From positions 1 through 64,000 of the forward strand of contig NZ_QFWG01000005.1 of the NCBI RefSeq assembly GCF_003143995.1: a stretch of DNA of 64,000 nt, written 5' to 3'. The notes under the pieces were generated by a model, which ran no database searches, was not told the origin of the DNA, and saw only the letters and a list, made by a program, of their open reading frames with translations. Position 1 is the first letter of the stretch. Each line of letters starts with the position of its first letter. Below, piece by piece: positions 55,705 through 64,000 of the stretch. Both the position numbers and the translations under genes were made by a program. Origin of the DNA: Pseudoglutamicibacter cumminsii. Its GTDB lineage: Bacteria > Actinomycetota > Actinomycetes > Actinomycetales > Micrococcaceae.

Positions 55705-58700
55705 TTATTCAGCCAGCAGCTCGCGGATATCGTCAGCGCTCAACGCAGAACCGAAACCGTCCCCGCCGTCCATGACGGATGTGATGAGTTCACGCTTGGC
55801 GTCCTGCAACGCCACGACCTTCTCTTCGATCGTGCCTGCAGAAACCATGCGGTACACCATGACGTTGCGGGTCTGCCCGATGCGGTGCGCACGGTCCACA
55901 GCCTGGGCCTCCGCGGCAGGGTTCCACCACGGATCCATGAGGAAGATGTAGTCAGCCTCCGTGAGGTTCAAGCCAAAACCGCCGGCCTTGAGCGAGATGA
56001 GGAAGACCGGGGCATCGCCATCCTTGAACTCCTGGATCGCTTCCTCACGGTTGCGGGTCGCGCCATCCAAATACGCGTAATCGATGCCGGCCTGATCCAG
56101 CCGAGCACCAGCCCGCTTGAGGAACGACGTGAACTGCGAGAACACGAGCGCGCGGTGGCCCTCAGCCAGCAATGAGTTCAGGTAATCCAACAAAACATCC
56201 AGCTTGGCCGATCCCACATCCGCGAACTCTTCCTCATCAACCAACGCAGGATCCAACGCCATGAGACGCAGCGTGGTGAGTGAGGTGAAGATCGTGAACC
56301 GGTTTCGGTTGATGTCCTCAACCAAGTGCAGGACCTTCTGGCGCTCACGCTGCAGACGCGTGTCGTAAATGCGGCGGTGCTCTTCCGAAAGGTCGATCGC
56401 CAGAACCTGCTCTTGCTTGCTCGGCAGGTCCGTCATGACCTCGGCCTTGGTACGGCGCAGCATGAACGGACGGACTCGGCGGCGCAAACGCTCAAGCGGC
56501 TCAACAGCGCCCATTCGCTCGATCGGCCGGCCGAACACCTCAGCGAACTTATTCGAGGACGGGAACAAACCGGGGGAGGTGATGGCCAGAAGCGCCCACA
56601 ACTCCATGAGGTTGTTCTCGAGCGGAGTACCCGTGATCGCGAACTTCACGCGGGCATTCAAATCCCGCGCGGTCTGATGCGCCTTGGTCGACTTGTTCTT
56701 GACGAACTGAGCCTCATCCAGAATCAGCGCCGACCAGCCGAGCTCCTGATACACATCCGAATCCAAACGGAACAGAGTGTAAGAGGTGACGACGACATCG
56801 TTGTCCGCGGCCACCTCCGCGAGCGGTTGCGAGGCTTTCGCCTGGGTGTCCCGCACGCCAGCAACCTTCAAATCCGGCGCGAACCTGCGCAACTCGGCCA
56901 ACCAGTTAGGAACCACCGACGTCGGCGCAACCACCAAAACCGGGCCCGCGCCGCCGGTAGCAACGGAAGCCTTCGATGCCGATGTTGCCTCCGATGCGGC
57001 AGCTGACTCAGCCGCTACCGTAGAGTCAGCGTCAGCGGGTTCAGTGCCGCCCCACTGCTCACGCATGTACGCCAGCAACGTGATGACCTGCAGGGTTTTA
57101 CCCAAGCCCATGTCATCGGCCAGGATGCCACCCAGACCCTGCCGCCATAGCGAAGCGAGCCAGCGGAACCCTTCAACCTGGTACGGGCGCAGTGTCGCCT
57201 CAACGCCATCCGGCACCGCGGCGTCAGCCCCAGCGCCATCGGCCAGGCCAGCGATCGCGGCATGCCACGAATCAGGGCCAGAAACCTCGGTGGCAAGCCC
57301 CGCGAGTTCATCCCACAGATTCACCTGATAACGGGTGATCCGCAGCGGGTCCTTAGGGTTTTCTTTCAACATGTTCGCTTCCTCGATGAGGCTGCGAAGA
57401 TGATGGAACAGAGGCTGATCCAGCGAAACATACGTCTTATCCGACATCAGCATGCGCTTCTGGCCGGCGGACAGCGCCCGCAGAATATCGGCGTACGGGA
57501 TGCGGCGGTCACCCACCGTGATCATGAGACCCAGATCGAACCAGTCGTTCTTATCGGACTCGACCGTCGTGACAGTCAGCTCAGGGGCCTCGGTGAGCTC
57601 CTTATAGACAGGCCGCTTACCGACATCGAGCACGCGAACATGCGGGATCTGCTCTAGCGCCGGGATGCCGCGACGCACAAAATCGACCGTCGCAAGGCCT
57701 TCAAGCGTGTGCGACATGAGCCCACCGTTGCTGCGGTGCGGCTCCAACTCGTCCCAGCCATGCTTGGTCAGAACCTTCAGCGCTTCGGTACGCAATTGCG
57801 CTTCAGCCGCCATATCGCGCGCGTAATCATCGATCCCGCCAGGGCCGTAATCGACCTCCGAATCGACGACCACCACATCGTCCGGCTGATACGTCGCCAC
57901 AACAACCAGCGACGGGGGAGTGATCTGCGGCAACGCAACCGAACCGTCCGAGGACACGAAGCTCACGCGGCGGCCGAGACGCTGATACGGCCCAGAGAAG
58001 AAATGGTCGACTTCGCCGGCAGGGACAGTGATAGCCGACGGGCGGCGCACCAAGAAACGAGCCTCCGGCTCCAACGTGTGGTCCACGGGCGCGATCTCAA
58101 CAGTGTGGCCATCCTCAGCCAGCGCCCACACACCGTGCCGGCCCACCGTGCCGGCCGCAACGTCCTCACCCAACGCGATGGTCCTGGCGCCGATGTCCAT
58201 CGTCGGGATCAGCTCGAGGCCAGCGTCCGTGCGCTGCGCATCGAAATACACGCGGCCGGAATCAACCAGCTCAATGCCGGAGACATCGCCCGAACCCACG
58301 AGCTCGATGCCGAGTTCGTGCGCCTCTTCCAGCAAGGAAAACACCAGGCCGGACGCGAAGTCATCGAAAATCAGCCAGTCGTTATCTTCGCCGAAATACA
58401 GTTCACCATTAGCCCTATACAACGGAACCAACTGGCAGAACCAGCGATGCTGTTCCGGATCCAGAGGCAAACCATATGTCTTGAAGGAAATCGTGTTCCA
58501 CCGCAAAGCAGAGCGAATCCAGCGGCCCTGCGGATTACGGATGACAGGGCGGAGCGCCAACGTGAACCGGCTACGAGCGCCACGCACACCCACTGCCTTA
58601 GGGCCCTGTCCCACGCCATACTGGCGCTGCGAAGCATCCCGCGAATCACGCAACTCAAATTGCAAACCGAGCGGCTGAATATCCTCAGGCTTCTGCCCAT

Positions 58701-59085
58701 CCCGGCCAGCGCGCCCGCTCTCCAGGATCCGCGACAGCGCGAGCTCCCACTCAGCATCAACCGGCTGCAGAGCCTCCTCGGCCTCCCGCTCATCCTTCGC
58801 CTGCATGTGGCGCGCATTCGAATCGATCAGCAGGGCAGCGACATGCTTACACCCCGGCTCAGCGTCCGTGCCGCACGACATCTCACCAATCAGGAACCCG
58901 GCCTGATCCGAAACTAAGGTGACGTCCGCGGCCACCTCAACACCGTCGTCGAGCACCGTCCCCGAAAGCTTCAACGCATCAGAGTCCCACGCAAGATCAG
59001 ACAACTGACCCGCATCAACCAGCATTTTCCCGCGGGTAAAAGAGCCGCCGCCAACCTTTTTCAGGACTTCGCGGGCATCAACCAA
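55705..59085 (-). CDS. SNF2-family DNA helicase/translocase with SWIM-like N-terminus
   Basis: 1126 residues. N-terminal region with a SWIM-like zinc motif (EMSCGTDAEPGCKHVAALLI near 70-90) in which the first Cys of the usual CxC pair is replaced by Met. From about 640 the SNF2 ATPase: LRPYQVEGFRWLASLWRQGL, DDMGLGKTLQ, LILDEAQFVKN, ITGTPLENNLMELW; helicase C-domain FSQFTSFLKRAG, LISLKAGGFGLNLTEADY, AVDRAHRIGQTR. Bacterial members may act on stalled polymerase or DNA repair; role here unknown. The start is a TTG with no clear ribosome site. Confidence 0.9.
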   Translation of the reverse strand: MVDAREVLKKVGGGSFTRGKMLVDAGQLSDLAWDSDALKLSGTVLDDGVEVAADVTLVSDQAGFLIGEMSCGTDAEPGCKHVAALLIDSNARHMQAKDEREAEEALQPVDAEWELALSRILESGRAGRDGQKPEDIQPLGLQFELRDSRDASQRQYGVGQGPKAVGVRGARSRFTLALRPVIRNPQGRWIRSALRWNTISFKTYGLPLDPEQHRWFCQLVPLYRANGELYFGEDNDWLIFDDFASGLVFSLLEEAHELGIELVGSGDVSGIELVDSGRVYFDAQRTDAGLELIPTMDIGARTIALGEDVAAGTVGRHGVWALAEDGHTVEIAPVDHTLEPEARFLVRRPSAITVPAGEVDHFFSGPYQRLGRRVSFVSSDGSVALPQITPPSLVVVATYQPDDVVVVDSEVDYGPGGIDDYARDMAAEAQLRTEALKVLTKHGWDELEPHRSNGGLMSHTLEGLATVDFVRRGIPALEQIPHVRVLDVGKRPVYKELTEAPELTVTTVESDKNDWFDLGLMITVGDRRIPYADILRALSAGQKRMLMSDKTYVSLDQPLFHHLRSLIEEANMLKENPKDPLRITRYQVNLWDELAGLATEVSGPDSWHAAIAGLADGAGADAAVPDGVEATLRPYQVEGFRWLASLWRQGLGGILADDMGLGKTLQVITLLAYMREQWGGTEPADADSTVAAESAAASEATSASKASVATGGAGPVLVVAPTSVVPNWLAELRRFAPDLKVAGVRDTQAKASQPLAEVAADNDVVVTSYTLFRLDSDVYQELGWSALILDEAQFVKNKSTKAHQTARDLNARVKFAITGTPLENNLMELWALLAITSPGLFPSSNKFAEVFGRPIERMGAVEPLERLRRRVRPFMLRRTKAEVMTDLPSKQEQVLAIDLSEEHRRIYDTRLQRERQKVLHLVEDINRNRFTIFTSLTTLRLMALDPALVDEEEFADVGSAKLDVLLDYLNSLLAEGHRALVFSQFTSFLKRAGARLDQAGIDYAYLDGATRNREEAIQEFKDGDAPVFLISLKAGGFGLNLTEADYIFLMDPWWNPAAEAQAVDRAHRIGQTRNVMVYRMVSAGTIEEKVVALQDAKRELITSVMDGGDGFGSALSADDIRELLAE

Positions 59086-59169
59086 AGGAAACTTCGCAGC
59101 TCATCACCGCATAGTTTCTCATCTAGGGCGAGAGGTCATGAAATCGGGGGCCTCATCCGGTGGTGGGCC

Positions 59170-60336
59170 TCACAAAGCGACAGTGCCGAACAAGAGCCCC
59201 AAAACATACGTGACAGCCGCTGCGCCCAAACCGATGAACAACTGCCGGAAAGCACGCGAAACCGGGGCCGAACCAGAAATCAGGCCCACGAAACCACCCG
59301 TGATGAGCAACGCGGCGCTCACCAGGATTGTCGCGATGATCACAGCGGCAATGCCGGTCATGCCGAAGATATAGGGGAGGATCGGGACGATCGCGCCGAT
59401 CGAAAACATCACAAACGACGACGTTGCGGCACCCCACGCGCTGCCGTGCCCGTCGAGCTCTTCATCACCTGGCAAGGTGCGGTCCTCGTGGGGGAGCGGC
59501 AGGGAGGTTGACGGGTCGCAGTCGCATTCGAAGCGGCCCATGCGTTCCGCGGCACGATGCTCCGCCGCCTCTTGCGACATCCCTCGCGCCAAATACACGA
59601 GGACAAGCTCGTTCTCATCGATATCCAGGTGCGGGGCCGCGTGCAAGGTCGCGTGCGTTGGGCGGGACGCATCCAGAAGTTCCCGCTGGGAACGGATCGA
59701 AACGAACTCGCCGGCACCCATCGAAAGCGCACCCGCCAGCAGGCCCGCGATACCCGTGAACATCACGATCGACGGCGCAACACCCGTAGCGCCGATACCC
59801 AACACGAGCGCGAAGTTAGACACGAGGCCGTCGTTCGCGCCGAACACCGCGGCACGGAAATTACCCGAGAGCCGCATCCGCCCCTCGGTCGCTAGACCGC
59901 GCACAACCTCTTCATGAACCAGCTCATCGGCCGCCATCTTGCTCGGGACATCCGAATCCTGCGCATACGGATTATTGCCCTCCGCGCGTTGGACGAGCGC
60001 CAAAACGAAAATTGAACCGAAATGCGTAGCCAAGAAACGTAGCAGCGAACGCTGAATAGACGGCCGAGACGGCTTGGCGTGCTCGCCCAACAACGCGCGC
60101 CAGTGGTCCGCGTGGCGTTCCTCCGCTGCCGCGAGCGCCGTCAAAATACGGGCATCCTCAGGGGACTTCGCTTTCTTTGCGAGAGCCTCATAAATCGCGC
60201 CCTCCGTCAGCTCATCCGCCAAATAGCGGCGCCAGCGGCGGATCTGCGCGGGCGTCGGCTCAGGACGCGGGTCAGCAGGGTCCTGTTGGGCCGGGGATGG
60301 CTGGGGTTCAGAAGGCGATGCGGTACTCACGGGCAC
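59170..60336 (-). CDS. ferritin-like/VIT1 fusion, iron or manganese exporter
   Basis: 388 residues. An N-terminal ferritin-like/rubrerythrin domain (about 30-165; YLADELTEGAIYEALAKKAK, AAEERHADHWRALLGEH, DELVHEEVV with E..ExxH ligands) is fused to a CCC1/VIT1 membrane domain (about 175-388; AAVFGANDGLVSNFALVLGI, GAGEFVSIRSQRELL, final helices). This is the MbfA-like architecture, where the ferritin-like part senses iron and the membrane part exports it. Start GTG 60336 or 60330. It may balance the DtxR-controlled heme import nearby. Confidence 0.88.
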   Translation of the reverse strand: MPVSTASPSEPQPSPAQQDPADPRPEPTPAQIRRWRRYLADELTEGAIYEALAKKAKSPEDARILTALAAAEERHADHWRALLGEHAKPSRPSIQRSLLRFLATHFGSIFVLALVQRAEGNNPYAQDSDVPSKMAADELVHEEVVRGLATEGRMRLSGNFRAAVFGANDGLVSNFALVLGIGATGVAPSIVMFTGIAGLLAGALSMGAGEFVSIRSQRELLDASRPTHATLHAAPHLDIDENELVLVYLARGMSQEAAEHRAAERMGRFECDCDPSTSLPLPHEDRTLPGDEELDGHGSAWGAATSSFVMFSIGAIVPILPYIFGMTGIAAVIIATILVSAALLITGGFVGLISGSAPVSRAFRQLFIGLGAAAVTYVLGLLFGTVAL

Positions 60337-60437
60337 CAGTTTAGAAAAATCACGATGCGGGTGCCGGGCAGAAAGTTATGCCACCTTCACTGTGTGGGAT
60401 CACTGTGCTGGATTGCCGTGTGAACAACGGCGGGGGA

Positions 60438-61511
60438 TTACCGAGCAGGGAGCGTTCGGGAGATCATCTGGTTCAAGACCTTCCGCGCTGTCGGTACCGA
60501 GGCTCCCTGCGCATGCACCACAAACATCGGTGCATCTAGAACGCTGTCGTTGCCCGATCCTGCGCCATTGCCCGGGCCTGCGTCGGAGCTGCCACCAAGC
60601 CGTGCAATGGGCGCCGACGACGGCCCCGGAACGCCAGCGCGCCGCCCACCATAGAGCCACGTAGCGCCCGAGCCCACCGCAATCAAAGCCGCCGCCGCGA
60701 TATCCCACGGCTTCACCGCAGGGCCGAGCACCGCATCGTGCACACCAGAAGCCAAGCGGCACACATCCACCGTGGTGCACACGTGCCGCCGAACCGTAGC
60801 GAAAGCCTGCACCAGATCAGCGAACTCAGTTGCCGCATCGGCAGAAGCCTCGAGCGCCTCAGCATGCGGATGGTCCGTGACCAGCGCACAGCCAGACTCC
60901 ACGCCACGGCCAGCGGACGAGCACGGAACCCACCTGCTGTCAGCGGAGCTGCTGTCCATGGAGGGGGAGGCAGCCCGCTGTTCAGAGACCGCCGCGCAAT
61001 CCGCGCCGACCCACGCACGCCACATGAGCCCCAACGCCGGAGCGCACACGACACCCGCTACAGGGACCCCATCCACCACCGCGGCAACCGAAATCCCAAA
61101 ATCCGGTAACCCATGAACAAAATTGCTCGTCCCGTCGATCGGATCGATGACCCAACATACGGCGCCCGCGGAGCTGCCTTCAGTGCCGACACCTTCCTTA
61201 CTAGCGCCTTCCTCGCCCAGGAACACGGCCCCCGGGGTTCGCTCACGCAACAACGCGATCAAACGCGCCTCGGTGTCGATATCCGTCTGCGTCACCACAT
61301 CATGCGCCGACGACTTCACACGAGCCGTCACACCATCACGCCATGCTGCCGCAACATCAGCGGCCACCGAATCGACCGCGGCAACCGCCATATCCCGCAA
61401 ACGCTCGGGCTCCCCGGCGCCCAGCCGGGCAACCACATCGTCAGCTCCGGGCCACACCGGACCGACCACCGCATCGAAAAGATCAGAACCCATGTCGACA
61501 TCAGAACCCAT
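60438..61511 (-). CDS. inositol monophosphatase family protein
   Basis: 357 residues. IMPase metal motifs: FLGEEGAS (Glu), CWVIDPIDGTSNFVHGLPDF (DPxDGT) and the C-terminal PWDIAAAALI (Asp). It is longer than usual (about 270) owing to a Ser-rich insert near 185-200 and a Gly/Ser-rich C-terminal extension (SDAGPGNGAGSGND). It could act on inositol phosphate, 3'-phosphoadenosine phosphate or histidinol phosphate; sequence does not decide. Divergent from the App1-like gene. Confidence 0.88.
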   Translation of the reverse strand: MGSDVDMGSDLFDAVVGPVWPGADDVVARLGAGEPERLRDMAVAAVDSVAADVAAAWRDGVTARVKSSAHDVVTQTDIDTEARLIALLRERTPGAVFLGEEGASKEGVGTEGSSAGAVCWVIDPIDGTSNFVHGLPDFGISVAAVVDGVPVAGVVCAPALGLMWRAWVGADCAAVSEQRAASPSMDSSSADSRWVPCSSAGRGVESGCALVTDHPHAEALEASADAATEFADLVQAFATVRRHVCTTVDVCRLASGVHDAVLGPAVKPWDIAAAALIAVGSGATWLYGGRRAGVPGPSSAPIARLGGSSDAGPGNGAGSGNDSVLDAPMFVVHAQGASVPTARKVLNQMISRTLPAR

Positions 61512-61563
61512 ACCGCCAGCCTAATCAAGAACAGCCCGCGGCACATGAGAAACTAGAACCGTG

Positions 61564-62654
61564 ATGAAAGACGGACACCATCAGCATCGCCGCCGCGCTC
61601 GAAAAGAGTTCGCACTAGCGCTTGAAGACCGCTGGCAAGACTTCCGTCTCAAAATATCCGAACGCCGTGGAGACAACGTCGCGGTCGTCCCATACCGCGG
61701 CTACGGTCGCAGCGGCGAAAACGGGTGGGTGCGGGTATTCGCGCGGGTCGTCATGGCCAAACCAGGGTCGCGGCTCGAAGACCTTCACCTGCCCGCGGTT
61801 GTGGAAGAAGGGGTCCGCGGATGGCGTCACTTCATCTCACCCACGGTGCCTGAATACCCCGTCAAAATCCGCATCAACGGAGCTATCTACGACGTCTACT
61901 CCGACCGCGGAGGCGTGATCGACGAACGTCTAGCGGTGAACCTCGAACCTGGGTGGCACCACGTCGAATTCCTCGTCGACGACGCCGAACCCGTGACCGG
62001 CCACGTGTTCATGGTCAACGAAAACCAGAAACACGGGATCATCTGCGACGTCGACGACACCGTAGTGGTCACGATGCTTCCGCGCCCACTGCTTGCCGCG
62101 TGGAACTCCTTCGTGATCGACGAGCACGCCCGCGTCCCAACCCCCGGCATGGCGGTATTCCTCGACCGATTCTCCAACGCCCACCCCGGCGCGCGACCCT
62201 CTACCTCTCCACGGGCGCGTGGAACACCAACCGGGCACTCAGCCGATTCATGGCCCGCAACCTCTTCCCAGACGGCCCACTCCTGCTCACCGACTGGGGC
62301 CCGGTAGAAGGCCGCTGGTTCCGCTCAGGCGTCCAACACAAAGTCGACAACCTCCGCCGCCTTGCTCACGAATTCCCTGACATCTCGTGGCTGCTCGTAG
62401 GCGACGACGGGCAAAAAGACCCCAACACGTACGCCGAATTCGCGCGCCGCTACCCGGACAACGTTTCCGCGATCGTGATCCGCCAGCTCACCCCATCGGA
62501 AGCCGCGCTCGCCGGTGGACGTAACGCGGCCATCATGAACACCACCCCAGGTGTTCCGTGGGTCTACGAGCCCGATGGCGGCCGCATCGCCGCCCGGCTC
62601 GTCGCGCTCGGCCTCATGCCAGAAGCGCCCGATGCTCTCGACCCAGACAATTAA
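61564..62654 (+). pseudogene. App1-like phosphatidate phosphatase, frameshifted
   Basis: The first frame (to about 62190) encodes an N-terminal beta domain and the phosphatase start ICDVDDTVVVTMLPRPLL (DxD motif) through VFLDRFSNAHPGA. The rest, LYLSTGAWNTNRALSRFMAR, LLTDWGPVEGRW, VGDDGQKDPNTYAEFARRYP, lies in another frame to 62654. One base is missing in GGCGCGCG near 62189-62197 (expected PTLYLST). Joined, it is a complete App1/DUF2183 protein of about 364 residues. As written only the N-terminal half would be made. Confidence 0.85.
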
Positions 62655-62686
62655 CAGACGCAGACAACTAAAATTAGAAGGACATT

Positions 62687-63151
62687 ATGAGCCGCCAAAC
62701 CGTCTCCGTACCACTGCGTTGGGCAGACATGGACGCGTACGGGCACGTGAACAACGCCAACCAGATCCGACTCATGGAAGAAGCCCGAGTCGCAGGCTTC
62801 GGGGTCCCCGGCGGAACCGGCTCACCCGTTGGCCGCGAAGGCAAAGTTGACCTGTTCGAAAACATGGGCGACGGCCTCATGATCCTGGTCGTTGAACACA
62901 CGATCCGCTACCTCGCGCAACTCCCGTACCGCGACGTGCCCGCCTCCGTGGACATCTGGATCTCCGACATCAAACCCGCGACCTTCACCGTCAACTACGA
63001 AATCCGCGACGGCCACGACGGAACCCTCTGCTCACGCGCCAAAACTCTCATGGCGCTCGCCGACGGCGAGACGGGACGCCTCATGAGAATCCCGGCCGAC
63101 GTCCGCGAAGCCATGCAGGCATTCACAGACGACAGCCGGGAGACTGAATAA
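62687..63151 (+). CDS. acyl-CoA thioesterase (4HBT hotdog fold)
   Basis: 154 residues. PLRWADMDAYGHVNNANQIR carries the 4-hydroxybenzoyl-CoA thioesterase signature with the catalytic Asp. Central helix and strands of a hotdog fold follow, ending in a charged tail. Probably hydrolyses an acyl-CoA, chain unknown. GAAGGACATT precedes the ATG. It may share a transcript with the App1-like gene 32 nt upstream. Confidence 0.9.
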   Translation: MSRQTVSVPLRWADMDAYGHVNNANQIRLMEEARVAGFGVPGGTGSPVGREGKVDLFENMGDGLMILVVEHTIRYLAQLPYRDVPASVDIWISDIKPATFTVNYEIRDGHDGTLCSRAKTLMALADGETGRLMRIPADVREAMQAFTDDSRETE

Positions 63152-63154
63152 TCA

Positions 63155-63256
63155 AGTAGCGCTTAACGCATCGCTAGTACAGCGCGCTAACGCACGACGA
63201 GTAAGTCAACAGCGCGCTTAGCGCACTGGTTGCTTAGCGCGCTCAGCGCACGACGG
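63155..63256. repeat. imperfect AGCGCGCTNAGCGCAC repeats at the pncA 3' end
   Basis: Four imperfect copies lie at about 63155, 63180, 63210 and 63235, each AGCGC(GC)TYAACGCA or AGCGCGCTNAGCGCAC with spacing of 25-30 bp. The last copy contains the stop codon and last codons of the minus-strand nicotinamidase gene. It fills the 91-nt gap to the thioesterase gene. Confidence 0.65.
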
Positions 63257-63863
63257 TCGCGCCGGCTTCCTCGAGGGAAGCCAGTGCCGCTTCCGCCGCG
63301 TCCGCATCAACGTAAGCGGTGTGCTCGTTCAGTACGGTCACGCTGAAGCCGTGTGCGAGGGCATCGCGCGCGGACGCCAGAACGCAGTGATCGGTTGCGA
63401 TCCCCACAACATCCAGGTGGGTGATGCCCTCTTCCTTGAGGACCTCAGCCAGGCCGGTTCCGTCATCGGCGACGCCTTCGAAAGCGGAGTAGGCGGGGCT
63501 ACCCATGCCCTTGCGGACCTCGAGCTCGATCCGGGACGCATCCAAATTAGGGTGATAGGCCGCGCCGTCAGTGTTGGCGACGCAGTGAACCGGCCACGTC
63601 GTGGTCCAGTTCGGTTCTTCGCCCTCAGGCGCAAAGTGGCCGCCGTTATCGCCTTCCGAGGAATGCCAGTCTCGCGATGCCGCGATCAACTGATAGCCGT
63701 GGCCCCGCGCGGTGAGCGAGTTGATGGAAGCCGCAACAGCTGCACCACCATCGCACCCCAAGGCGCCGCCCTCAGCGAAGTCGTTCTGGACATCGACGAT
63801 CAGCAATGCACTGCCGTCAGCCGCACCCTCAGCCTTGTGTCGGGGAGTCTGTTCGGACACCAT
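63243..63863 (-). CDS. pncA: nicotinamidase / isochorismatase-family hydrolase
   Basis: 206 residues. Catalytic Asp in LLIVDVQNDFAEGGAL, metal-site Asp and His in ASRDWHSSEGDNGGHF, WPVHCVANTDGA, Lys in VRKGMGS, and active-site Cys in GIATDHCVLASARDAL. Together these fit PncA, which converts nicotinamide to nicotinate for NAD salvage. The start is ATG 63863 or nearby. The 3' end lies in the repeat cluster. Confidence 0.9.
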   Translation of the reverse strand: MVSEQTPRHKAEGAADGSALLIVDVQNDFAEGGALGCDGGAAVAASINSLTARGHGYQLIAASRDWHSSEGDNGGHFAPEGEEPNWTTTWPVHCVANTDGAAYHPNLDASRIELEVRKGMGSPAYSAFEGVADDGTGLAEVLKEEGITHLDVVGIATDHCVLASARDALAHGFSVTVLNEHTAYVDADAAEAALASLEEAGATVVR

Positions 63864-63929
63864 CGTTAGCTTTCTTCTCTCGAGTCAGCCGGGTTGTCTT
63901 GAGCCCGTCTTGAACCAGCGGGAACTTAC

Positions 63930-64000
63930 TTAGCGGACAGAGCCGCGACCTTCTTCTGTGCAGCCTTGTGCGCGCGGTCAGCCTTACGTTCCGCACGCTT
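63930..64000 (-). CDS. C-terminal end of a Lys/Ala-rich protein (partial)
   Basis: The minus-strand frame ending at TAA (63930-63932) reads KRAERKADRAHKAAQKKVAA and LSAK before the stop. It runs off the window edge. A basic, helical tail of this sort is common in nucleic-acid-binding or ribosome-associated proteins; the gene cannot be identified. Confidence 0.5.

Noticed and set aside
57709-58917. 402-codon frame opposite the SNF2 gene
   Set aside because: His/Arg/Gln-rich shadow without domain or ribosome site; the SNF2 motifs are unambiguous.

Overview
The window is chromosomal DNA from a high-GC Gram-positive bacterium, most likely order Micrococcales and perhaps an Arthrobacter-like Micrococcaceae (genus inferred, low confidence). 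Pointers are actinobacterial families (DUF3263, LytR_C, DUF3027), a HtaA/HmuTUV/HmuO heme system, an exact DtxR/IdeR regulator, an actinobacterial ydaO riboswitch ahead of an NlpC/P60 gene, and CIRCE-controlled groEL.

Layout. 1-160: end of an rRNA operon (5S). 350-4140: START-like protein, tRNA-Pro, flavoprotein, DsbA-like thioredoxin, tRNA-Thr, tRNA-Val. 4124-5199: relic of an element integrated in the 3' end of tRNA-Val (int stub, att-like repeats, arm-type sites, phage-scaffold fragment). 5387-30484: housekeeping genes including thrE-like exporter, ung, groEL, PadR/HAAS pair, a two-component pair with a frameshifted kinase, serC, dtxR, two peptidoglycan hydrolases, ROK regulator, tRNA-Arg, pcrA and sucCD. 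30607-45106: a 14.5 kb island of visibly lower GC, bounded by 31-bp direct repeats of the 3' end of prpC. It carries an indole-3-acetate (iac) catabolic cluster, a PAS sensor kinase and FixJ/TodT-like regulator, and two MFS transporters. 45075-48754: prpCBD (methylcitrate cycle, prpC frameshifted). 48923-55672: DtxR-boxed heme acquisition locus (hmuO, HtaA-domain surface protein, hmuTUV). 55705-64000: SNF2 helicase, ferritin-like/VIT1 transporter, IMPase, frameshifted App1-like phosphatase, thioesterase, nicotinamidase and the end of a Lys/Ala-rich gene.

How the parts work together. The island would import an aromatic acid, oxidise indole-3-acetate (IacA with flavin reductase, IacE, IacCDF) and deliver catechol, but no catechol ring-cleavage genes are in the window. 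The heme locus takes heme from HtaA domains through HmuTUV to heme oxygenase, with the DtxR protein in the same window as its likely repressor. The two cell-wall hydrolase genes share GTNAC-type boxes, and the second also has a c-di-AMP riboswitch.

Three genes (histidine kinase, prpC, App1-like) are each broken by an apparent single-base loss in GC-rich sequence. Either they are recent pseudogenes or the sequence has indel errors. No CRISPR array or intact insertion sequence was seen.
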